Origin: Amyelois transitella
Lineage: Eukaryota > Arthropoda > Insecta > Lepidoptera > Pyralidae
NCBI RefSeq assembly: GCF_032362555.1
Contig: NC_083525.1
Span: 7,425,501 to 7,489,500 of the forward strand
Direction of reading: 5' to 3'
DNA: 64,000 nt
Made by a program: the position numbers and the translations under genes. The notes under the pieces are model-generated. The model was not told the origin of the DNA, ran no database searches, and saw only the letters and a program-made list of their open reading frames with translations. Positions 20,840-28,676 of the stretch are shown here, piece after piece (the stretch's first letter is position 1; each line of letters begins with the position of its first letter).

Positions 20840-21256
20840 TCAATCAATGTATTATATATAAAATCATTACTATTTATTACAATACAATCTCGGTACGAAA
20901 ATGTAATAAATAATAAAATTCGGCAACCACGACCTTCTCAAACAAAAGACGCGTAAAAACTGACAGAAACAGAATGCAATAAATGGAGTACGAAGGAAAT
21001 GACAATGACAAGAGAACGAGTGCAACGAGCAACGAATCGAGGACAACATTAACAGGATAATGACAGAGAAAAGTTTAATTTTTTTTAACACAGTGCAACG
21101 CGAATGTTATAAACATCAATTGAAGTTTGAGTGGAATTTTGATATTTCTTATTGCTACAAGATAAAATACGTAAACTTAAAACATTTTTACAAATAAAAA
21201 CGTGCGAATGCGATCGAACAGGCAACACTACTGATATAAATATATATATCACGCAC

Positions 21257-21270
21257 GTTCCCATGACAAC
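21257..21270 (+). promoter_or_regulatory. X-box-like (RFX) site upstream of Mks1
   Basis: GTTCCCATGACAAC matches the RFX X-box form GTNNCC-AT-RRNAAC. It lies about 220 bp before the Mks1 ATG, where RFX sites of ciliary genes usually sit. Confidence 0.55.
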
Positions 21271-21489
21271 AGTTTTGACAACAACTCATGGACGTCAACA
21301 AACATCTATAAAATAAAAACAAAACAAAGGGTTTTCGGAAAATATGTAGAATAAAATTTATTTTAGCTTTTTCTTTTTATTCCTCGCTAACTGTATGCGC
21401 TTTTAAAGCGGGGTCTACGAAGTTTATTTTTATTTATAATTGACCAAACTTTTCGTCTTGTGCCTTAAAAGAAGATCATAACACTAAAC

Positions 21490-21566
21490 ATGAATGATTT
21501 TGTTCGATTTAACAAAGTTGCGGGCGTTTACTGGTTAAAGGATCCAATAAAAAATGTTACAATTAA
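21490..21566 (+). CDS. Mks1: Mks1 exon 1
   Basis: The ATG opens MNDFVRFNKVAGVYWLKDPI, like the human VYRSRDPVRNL start. Donor AA|GTATGT, phase 2. Confidence 0.88.
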
Positions 21567-24500
21567 GTATGTATACAACATGAATACCTATTACTCTTTA
21601 AATTAATTACATATTTATCATACTTAAAACTATTATTTTACAGAGTTAAATTGAAACCAAAAGATGTTCCCATATCACTACCTAAATTTGAAGATTATAC
21701 AACATCACATGACAGCATTCAACAGGACAGATCCCAAGAATACACATTTAAATGGCAAGAGAAAGTATTCAGTGCGTGGGAGCTCCAACGATACATGGAC
21801 ATCCATAATTGCATCACTGATACAGAATTAACATACCATCAAATGATTGAGGAGTCCGATTATGAACCATCTAAAGTATTTACTTATGTTCATGATGATT
21901 TTTATTTACCGTTACCAAATGATAGTAATAAGAGTAATGTCAGTAGTTTAAGTAGTTGTTTTGAGAAATTGTGGTTAAAGGAAAGAGTGAGTGGTGTGGT
22001 GGAGAGAAGTTCCATGGGAAATTTGTTTAAGAGTGAAGAGAGTTTAAGCAGCGAGCAGTGGACTGCTATGCACGTGGTGTTGGATAATTCTGAATATAAT
22101 GAGTAAGTAAAGTATATATTATACAAATAATGTGCCGTGTGGTTCCCGGCACCAATACAAAAAAGAATAGGACCACTCCATCTCTTTCCCATGGATGTCA
22201 TTAAAGGCAGTCGCCTTTGATCACAATTTTATAAGCCTATCTCTAAGTCAAGAGATAGGCTTATAAAATTGTGATCCTTTTTTCTAGGCAATGGGCTAGC
22301 AACCTGTCACTATTTGGATCTCAATTCCATCATTAAGCTGAGCAGCTGAACATGGCCATTCAGTCTTTTCAGTACTATTGGCTCTGTCTACCCTGTTAGG
22401 GATATAGATGAGTCTATATGTATGTATGTCTAATGCACCATGGTATTTCAAAACAACAGAGCTTCATGAATACTTCGAAGTTCCCACAGTTAAGGAGGAG
22501 ATTGCCTCTAACAGTGTCAAATACAAAACAAGACTGCTAAAGCATCCAAATGAACTAGCAGAGCAGCTGACAATCCCGGAGACTATTCTTTGATTAAAAA
22601 AGCAATGATTATGAGACAGAATATACAAAATGATGGCACAACAGAGACTGTTCTCCACTGGAAGTGCTACTATACTCATACTTATAGCCATGTTAATCTT
22701 GATTGCAGGATTAACTAAGAAAAAAAGATAATGCAATTAGCATAAAGTCGGCCTCTGTGTCGCAGCTGTAGCACGCTTGTCTGTGACACCGGAGGTCCCA
22801 GTTTCGAATCCCGGCCAGGGCATGATGAGAAAAGAACTTTTTCTGATTGGCCTGGGTCTGAAATGTTTACCTATATAAGTATTTATTATAAAATATAATA
22901 TTGTTGAGTTAGTATCTCGTAACACAAGTCTCGAACTTACTTCGAGGCTAACTCAATATGAATAATTTGTCCCGTATATATTTATATTTATTAAAGACGC
23001 TTTTATCCGCCGTAATTTAAAAACTATAAATGTTACAATAAAAAAATTACTAAATCCGTTCATACGTTTTTTTCAGAGACTCCCATCTCTTACTAAAACA
23101 GGAGTTAACACTAATATCATTATACCACAACACAACTCACAACTACCTGATCATGTCACCAGATGTCAATGACCTGGAGCTGAACCCTTACGACGTTGAG
23201 GCAGCAGGAATACGGCTTGAATACCAGTATGGGATTCAAGTGGACTTCGGAGAGACTTGGCATTCCGAAGACCTTGTAACTTTGGTACAGTTTCCGGCCT
23301 AAATAATGTGATGTTTCTTAAAGAACTTGGTCTTTTATCTATCATATTATACTGGCTTCCTAAGAGAATGACACAACATAACGTATAATCACTTCTTTAT
23401 CCCCTGCGAGGCAGACAGAGCCAACAGTTATCAAAAGACTGAAAGGCCATGTTCAGCTGTTTGGCTTATTGAATTAATTTAGTTTCAAATAGTGACAGGT
23501 TGCTAGCCCATCGCCTAAAAGAGGAATCCCAGGTATTAAAGCTAATCCTTAGTCGCCTTTTACGGCATCCATGGGGAAGAGATGGTGTGGTCCTATTTTT
23601 TTTTTTCTATTGGTGCCGGGGAACCACGCAGCACCAAGGAAATCAGTATCTAAATACATATATATACTACTAGTTCAACATTCATTCATGTTTTTTAATG
23701 TAGACAATGTGCATTCGTCTATGACTTAGATTTAAGAGATCTATATTTGTCATTGACGTCCGATGACAATGCTGCAGTGTAGTTTGTTACGCCGCTTCTT
23801 CTACACATGCGCTTTGGAAGCGGTAGTAGTTATGATTAAATTTAAGTGATGTGACGTCAATAAGTGATACCTTGTATCCAATTTTGAAAATAAATCTGTT
23901 CTATTCTATTCTATATGTATTGACAAAACATACTTACTCCACCTGTCGTTCAGAGAAAGGCCGTCATTATAATTTTCACTCCCTCTCTCTCACACACAAA
24001 AATGTGTGTGAGAGAGAGGGTGTTCTCAATTGTACCCTCAGCCATTGCGGTTTGAGTTCCTTGTCCAGATCCTATTTTCCATTAGCACACAATCATTCCT
24101 GGTGACATTAATCCAGAACTTTAGAAGTGATAGTAATTCTATGTTCCGTGCTATATGCCGTGTGGTTCCCGGCACCAATACAGAAAAGAATAGGACCACT
24201 CCATCTCTTTCCCATGGATGTCGTAAAAGGTGACTAAGGGATAGGCTTACAAACTTAGGATTATTTTTTAGGCGATGGGCTAGCAACCTGTCTCTATTTG
24301 AATCTCAATTCTATCGTTAAGCCAAATAGCTGATCGCGGCCATTCAGTCTTTCCAATAATGTTGGCTCTGTCTACCCCGCAAGGGATATAGACGTGACCA
24401 TATGTATGTAATGTATTCTACTTATGTTCCTTCGACAGCTGGAGAAACTGTACAAGAAATGGCTGAAGCGACACAAACAGCTGGTCAGGGTGTCCGCCCC

Positions 24501-27500
24501 CCCGCTGGACCGGCGGCTTGTCTGCTTGACCTTGGAGATACTGACGGCAGACAATTTTGACATGGACGACTTGTATGTGGAGTATCATATAAAGGTAATA
24601 TACATGCATATTATAATCATTACTAGGTATATCCTTTACAGTGTAGACAGAGCCAACAGTCTTTAAAAGACTGATAAGCTGTGTTTAGCTGTTTGGCGTA
24701 AATGATAGAATTGAGTTTCAAATAGTGACAGGTTGCTATCCCTTAGTCGTCCTTTACGACGTCCACAGAGATGGAGTGGTCCAATTCTTTGCAACCTTCA
24801 CAGAGACATGATTACACATCCAAAGTGTCAGCTCTGTCTACCCCGCAAGGGATATAGACGTTGCAGGAGTCAGACGGGAGTCGCTTTGTTTAAAAACGTT
24901 ACTTGCTCCCTCCGGAATGGTTATCATCTCTCTAGAGAGAGAACGCAACTTATCAGAAACAGCTAGAAAAACTTTATAATGGCAACACCAGAAATAGCTG
25001 GTCAGTGTGCAATTTGAGTTTGCATGAAGAGTGTTATGAATGTGGATGAAGCGAAAGAAGTATGTAGAGATCGTGGCAAGTGGAAAGATGTAGTCTCTGC
25101 CTATCCCTCTGGGAAGTCGTCATTTTATGTAGTACCTACATACATACGTACATATGGTCACGTCTATATCCCTTGCGGGGTAGACAGAGCCAACAGTCTT
25201 GAAAAGACTGAATGGTCACGTTCAGCTATTTGGCTTAATGATAGAATTGAGATTCAAATAGTGACAGGTTGGTAGCCCATCGCCTTAAAAAAAAGAATCC
25301 CAAGTTTGTAAGCCTACCCCTTAATCGCCTCTTACGACATTCACGGGAAAGAGATGGGGTGGTCCTATTCTTTTTTGTATTGGTGCCGGGAACCACACGG
25401 CCCACGTACCTATGTTGAATAATGTTTGAAGTACAATTTTACTTAAAACTTTAAAGATACCAGAAGCAGTGCAATGTGACGGAGCTTTACACGGCCGAAC
25501 CCACGTCACGAGGTCTTCGTGTCAGGATGGAAGTGAGAAATGGGCTTTCGGATACATAATCGAACTAGGGCTGGAGATGCACATTGGAACTGGTGAGATT
25601 ATTATTTGGTTATTGATTTGATTGATTATTATTTGGTCTTCATCATCATTATCTTTGATCTAAAAAAGTATGATTACGTGTCCATGTATAGTGCCGTTTG
25701 GTTACCGGCACCAATACAAAAAGAATAGGACCACTCCCATCTCTTTCCTATGGATGTCGTAAAAGGCGACTAAGGGATAGACTTAAAAACTTGGGGTTTG
25801 TTTTTAGGCGATGAGTTAGCAACCTGGCACTATTTGAATCTCAATTCTGTCATTAAGCCAAATAGCTGAACGTGGCCATTCAGTCTTTTCAAGACTGTTG
25901 GCTCTGTCTACCCCGCAAGGGATATAGACGTGACCATATGTATGTATGTCCATTTATCTTACTAAGCTGAAGTGGCTTCCCATTCGCTTTCGTGGAATTA
26001 TTCGCATCCTCTGTCTGCTTTTAATGTTTTATTTAATCCCGCCTTTGCTTCTTATCTTAAAGATTGTTTCTCTTTCCGTCATTCGTCTAATTCATTCAGT
26101 ATTCATTCGGTTCCAGAGATCACTCCTCTCCAAATGTTTTTCGAAGTAATTTCCACCGACTGGTGGGGGCGCCACCGTACAGAGGGCTACACCTATCTCC
26201 CTCTAACATTGACTCCTGGTCGCCACAAGAAACAGCTGTCCTGCTCTAGACCGCAAGAAAATGACAAAATGGCCGCGGAGAGCAGACGATTCTTTGTCGG
26301 AGGTTGTCATTTGATAAAAGATTTGGATATATTGGCAAAACCACAGCTGCAGGTTTGTATTTTTCATATAGTAGACGAACGTATCTTGATCAAATCGGAG
26401 ATGTTCTAGCAAAATGTCTGGTCAAGAGTACCCGAGACCGCCAAGCTTGCATGAGGAGAGTTATGAAGTATGAATGAGAGTTTTGGTCATGTGGAGAGGA
26501 TGAATGAAAGCAGGTTGACTAAGCAGATATACTTACAAGGAGAGTGTGGAGGGAAAGGTCGGAGTGCGAAGGCCTAGGCGAACGTATCTTGATCAAAATA
26601 AGAACGTCCTGGCAAAGGGTCAGGTTAAGAGTACCCAAAAATGTGGATGTAGCAAAGAAGTGTGCAGGGATCGTGGCAAGTGGAAAGATGTGGTCTCCGC
26701 CTACCCCTCCGGGAAAAAGGCGTGGTTTATGTATGTGTATGTATGTATGTATGTAACCGGCAAATTAGTTGAACCAAAAATGATAGTAGTTCTAAGAAGT
26801 TTCAGTCACCAGCTCTTGTCTCTACAATTGGCGCTTGCCGGGGTCATAAAATCACATAATACTTCGTAGTGTCAGAACACTTTGAATCAAAAGAACTGAA
26901 ATACCAATGCATTAAGGTTGGTAATTACATATCCTGTCCTTGGTAAGTGGCAACTGCAGCACTTACCGTCAGGTGGTCATTATGTTCACATCTTCCTGGC
27001 ATTTGTTTGGTCACACTATCTGGAGGATTATCGCCCAAGACTCACTCTCGTCTGATATCTGTGACTCTATTAGGTACGATTAACCGTGTGGTTCCCGGCA
27101 CCAGTACAAAAAAGAATAGGACCACTACATCTCTTTCCCATGGATGTCGTAAAAGGCGACTAAGGGATAGGCTTACATACTTGGGATTCTTTTTTTAGGC
27201 GATGGGCTAGCAACCTGTCACAATTTGAATCTCAATTCTATCATTAAGTAAAATAGCTGAGCGTGGCCTATAAGTCTTTTCTAGACTGTTGGCTCTGTCT
27301 ACCCCACAAGGGATATAGACGTGACCATATGAATGTATGTTTGTATTATGTACGATCGTTGACCCTAGTACCATGACCGAAGAACCTGACTGACCTGTTT
27401 GACAATAAAATAATCGTTTTCTAGGACGCGAACTTCACCTATGTTTCAACAGGGTTATTAAACCTCCGTTGGGACGTGGTATCCCAAACCCACATTCCTG

Positions 27501-27637
27501 GGTTCAGCACTCCACAGCCAAGCACCAGTTCTTCATCAGCAGTGCTCCTTGGAGCAGAAGCCGTGCTAAGACAATATAGAAAAGCCAGGGCCAAACTAGC
27601 GGCAGCTACTAAGGATCTACCCTGTGGCGACATCTAG
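21490..27637 (+). CDS. Mks1: Mks1, Meckel syndrome type 1 B9-domain protein; complete, seven exons
   Basis: MKS1 is part of the ciliary transition-zone MKS complex with B9D1/B9D2 and gates entry of membrane proteins to cilia. Exons: 21490-21566, 21644-22102, 23077-23284, 24439-24594, 25457-25592, 26117-26352, 27425-27637. All junctions are GT-AG and phases agree (2,2,0,0,1,0); the total is 1485 nt, 494 residues, against 559 in human. Landmarks match the family in order: N-terminal VYWLKDPIKN; FKWQEKVFSAWEL; KVFTYVHDDFY; YLIMSPDVNDLE with YEYQYGIQVDF-like repeat; B9 domain from VRVSAPPLDRRLVCLTLEIL through DDLYVEYHIK, FFEVISTDWWGRHRTEGYTY and RRFFVGGCHLIKDLD; C-terminal QYRKARAKL. An X-box-like site lies 220 bp upstream. 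Introns are filled with P-type, T-type and LINE repeats. Ciliated cells in insects are sensory neurons and sperm. Confidence 0.94.
21644..22102 (+). CDS. Mks1: Mks1 exon 2
   Basis: Acceptor TTTTACAG; donor AATGA|GTAAGT, phase 2. It holds the WQEKVFSAWELQRYM and FTYVHDDFY blocks and a serine-rich stretch. Confidence 0.92.
22132..22430 (+). repeat. P-type retroposon with internal inverted insertion
   Basis: A full-length copy in Mks1 intron 2. Its middle contains a perfect 26-bp hairpin (22219-22244 with 22251-22276) made by an inverted copy of its own TATAAGCCTATCTCT block. Confidence 0.9.
22434..22736 (+). mobile_element. Non-LTR retrotransposon 3' end (jockey-like pol C-terminus)
   Basis: In frame from 22434 it reads SNAPWYFKTTELHEYF, then EVPTVKEEIASNSVKYKTRL and KHPNELA, the typical NAPWY...VPTV.EEI...HPN.LA tail of jockey-clade proteins. 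It directly follows the tail of the P-type copy in Mks1 intron 2 and is not an Mks1 exon: exons 2 and 3 join in phase without it. Confidence 0.7.
22747..22992 (+). repeat. T-type tRNA-derived SINE, full length
   Basis: Head with A box (CTGTGTCGCAGCTGTAGCAC) and B box (GTTTCGAATCCC), then CATGATGAGAAAAGAACTTT, TTGAGTTAGTATCTCGTAAC and a TATATTTATATTTATT end. In Mks1 intron 2. Confidence 0.85.
23077..23284 (+). CDS. Mks1: Mks1 exon 3
   Basis: Acceptor TTTTTTTCAG; donor ACTTTG|GTACAG, phase 0. It encodes DSHLLLKQELTLISLYHNTT and the block with IMSPDVNDLELNPYDVEAAG. Confidence 0.88.
23387..23635 (-). repeat. P-type retroposon, full length
   Basis: It runs from CTTTATCCCCTGCGAGGCAG to GGGGAACCACGCAGCACC, inverted, in Mks1 intron 3. 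Confidence 0.85.
23763..23935 (+). repeat. Interspersed repeat, pair with 18748-18862
   Basis: ATGCTGCAGTGTAGTTTGTT, GCTTTGGAAGCGG and TGATGTGACGTCAATAAGTG blocks, ending in AAAATAAATCTG and a (TTCTA)n tail, as in a retroposed element. Confidence 0.6.
23981..24020. other. Perfect 18-bp hairpin with 4-nt loop
   Basis: CCCTCTCTCTCACACACA, AAAA, then its exact reverse complement. In Mks1 intron 3. Confidence 0.9.
24157..24417 (+). repeat. P-type retroposon, full length
   Basis: It runs from TGCCGTGTGGTTCCCGGC to ATATGTATGTAATG. It ends only about 22 bases before the acceptor of Mks1 exon 4. Confidence 0.88.
24439..24594 (+). CDS. Mks1: Mks1 exon 4, start of B9 domain
   Basis: Acceptor CTTCGACAG, donor AAAG|GTAATA, 52 codons, phase 0. 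LEKLYKKWLKRHKQL leads into VRVSAPPLDRRLVCLTLEIL and DDLYVEYHIK, the first strands of the B9 fold. Confidence 0.9.
24624..24960. repeat. Mosaic of P-type (minus) and S-type retroposon pieces
   Basis: It begins with an inverted P-type copy (CCTTTACAGTGTAGACAGAG ...), then ACACATCCAAAGTGTCAGCT, a plus-strand P-type 3' piece (CTGTCTACCCCGCAAGGGAT) and an S-type piece (AGTCAGACGGGAGTCGCTT). The joins are abrupt. Confidence 0.65.
25024..25130 (+). mobile_element. LINE pol 3' fragment
   Basis: Open frame with MNVDEAKEVCRDRGKWKDVV and SAYPSGK, the C-terminal motif of a non-LTR retrotransposon protein. Confidence 0.65.
25138..25404 (-). repeat. P-type retroposon, full length
   Basis: Inverted copy with the CATACATACGTACATATGG tail first and GGGAACCACACGGC last. 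In Mks1 intron 4. Confidence 0.88.
25457..25592 (+). CDS. Mks1: Mks1 exon 5, B9 domain
   Basis: Acceptor ACTTTAAAG; donor ACTG|GTGAGA, phase 1. It encodes IPEAVQCDGALHGRTHVTRS and EKWAFGYIIELGLEMHIGT. Confidence 0.88.
25690..25950 (+). repeat. P-type retroposon, full length
   Basis: GTGCCGTTTGGTTACCGGCA to TATGTATG. Flanks GTGTCCATGTAT and ATGTCCATTTAT look like an imperfect target-site duplication. In Mks1 intron 5. Confidence 0.85.
25945..26112 (+). mobile_element. Non-LTR reverse transcriptase remnant
   Basis: Across two frames it reads TKLKWLPIRFRG and LCLLFNVLFNPAFASYLKDC-type sequence with a SFRHSS block, typical of the thumb region of LINE reverse transcriptases. It abuts Mks1 exon 6. 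Confidence 0.55.
26117..26352 (+). CDS. Mks1: Mks1 exon 6, B9 domain core
   Basis: Acceptor GGTTCCAG, entering in phase 1 (G|AG Glu); donor CTGCAG|GTTTGT. It encodes FFEVISTDWWGRHRTEGYTY, PGRHKKQLSCSRP and RRFFVGGCHLIKDLD, each matching MKS1 family blocks. Confidence 0.93.
26376..26755 (+). mobile_element. Non-LTR retrotransposon pol C-terminus, two overlapping degraded pieces
   Basis: The first piece (26376-26470) has ERILIKSEMF- and KSTRDRQACMRRVM-type coding. The second reads GHVERMNESRLTKQIY, then with a frameshift RRPRRTYLDQNKNVLAKGQV and VCRDRGKWKDVVSAYPSGKK, ending in a (TATG)n tail. It shares the tail type of the P-type retroposons. Confidence 0.75.
26910..27015 (-). repeat. Fragment of a common lepidopteran repeat
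   Basis: TGCAGCACTTACCGTCAGGT GGTCATTATG resembles a LINE-end motif (CACCTGACGGTAAG on the minus strand) widespread in Lepidoptera. Confidence 0.35.
27086..27342 (+). repeat. P-type retroposon with target-site duplication
   Basis: It starts at CCGTGTGGTTCCCGGCACC. Flanks TATTAGGTACGAT and TATTATGTACGAT form a 13-bp duplication with one mismatch. In Mks1 intron 6. Confidence 0.88.
27425..27637 (+). CDS. Mks1: Mks1 last exon
   Basis: Acceptor TTTTCTAG, phase 0; 70 residues and TAG. It encodes DANFTYVSTGLLNLRWDVVS, a Ser/Pro linker and VLLGAEAVLRQYRKARAKLA, like the C-terminal helix of MKS1. Confidence 0.92.
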   Translation, partial: DANFTYVSTGLLNLRWDVVSQTHIPGFSTPQPSTSSSSAVLLGAEAVLRQYRKARAKLAAATKDLPCGDI

Positions 27638-27699
27638 CGGTGAAAGTATGATGTTGTAATGTTTACGTACTCGCATAGATGGCGTTGTCAAAAGTTTTG

Positions 27700-27830
27700 G
27701 TGGACTCCAGTTTCTGCATTACACCACGTCTTCTTATCACCAGGATTTCATTAGCGGTGCTTCTTGAAGAAGAAGCTGTAATGAGACAGTATAGAAATGT
27801 ACGAGAACGCTGGTATACTATGTATTTTCA
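27700..27830 (+). pseudogene. Decayed tandem copy of the Mks1 last exon
   Basis: CACCAG.ATTTCATTAGCGGTGCTTCTTGAAG parallels the last exon's CACCAGTTCTTCATCAGCAG TGCTCCTTGGAG. The peptide AVLLEEEAVMRQYRNVRER matches AVLLGAEAVLRQYRKARAK. The frame stays open to 27906 but diverges after this block. No acceptor fits well, so it is probably a remnant rather than an alternative exon. Confidence 0.7.
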
Positions 27831-28448
27831 CAAAAAAAAAAGTGAACTTGTGTGGAAAATATTAAAAGAACTTTTCGTAAATTGTATGCATTTACTATTG
27901 GTTTAATATAGAAATACATTTTAACCTAAGTAAATGTATTAGCACAGTTTATTTTTAAATATATTTATCGACAGTACATTAAAATAGGACATGTTTTTTT
28001 TTTAGTTTTTTTACATATCTTAAATCAACACAGTAATATTTAATTATTAATGAGGTAGATAGATTGAAAATAACATGCAATAAGTTTGAACATGCATTAG
28101 TAATTTACATTTATGTTTACGTATAAGGCAAAAGGGAACACACAAAAAAGGTAACGTATTACGGAACAATATCAAATACGCAATAACATGAGCATACATA
28201 CACAACGTGAAAATTGCCAGTCTTATTTTTGCAGGCGAAAATTTTACTTTAACATACTGAAATTTGTGCTGGACTTGAAATCGCTTATTCAGTTTATTCT
28301 CCATTTGAACTTCATCCGTATGATTTTTACTTCTCAGTGTTCATGTTCTTGTAGGTACAACACGAAATCTCTGACCTTTCGAAGAAGTTTTTGAAACCGT
28401 TTTAATAAACCCTTAATTTACGTTTAAAGACTATTTAACAGTCCTTTT

Positions 28449-28676
28449 TCACAATTTCCCGGTCCTCACAGCATCTCTCAGTTTCGCCGTGATGGCAGCC
28501 AACTTCCTCGCCCGCCGTTGTCTGGCAGCACGTGCTCTAGACAGTCTTATACTGCGTTCCCTGGTCAGCGCCGCGTGCGCAGCGTGGTGCGCGCGGCGTT
28601 CGGCGTCCAATGCCGTGATCTCCTGCCGCAGGAGAGAGGTCTCCCACGAGCTGAGAGCGTTGGTTATTGCAACACG
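28449..28676 (-). CDS. Coiled-coil gene, last exon
   Basis: Acceptor TTTGCAATTCCAG; 75 residues starting RVAITNALSSWETSLLRQEI and TGA. Very Arg/Ala-rich helix. Confidence 0.85.
   Translation of the reverse strand, partial: RVAITNALSSWETSLLRQEITALDAERRAHHAAHAALTRERSIRLSRARAARQRRARKLAAITAKLRDAVRTGKL

Noticed and set aside
22408..22593. ORF between Mks1 exons 2 and 3 as an extra exon
   Set aside because: The peptide has the NAPWY...VPTV.EEI...HPN.LA tail of a non-LTR retrotransposon, and exons 2 and 3 join in phase without it.
25972..26116. N-terminal extension of Mks1 exon 6
   Set aside because: It is open in frame but reads like a reverse-transcriptase remnant; the acceptor at 26115-26116 gives the phase needed by exon 5.
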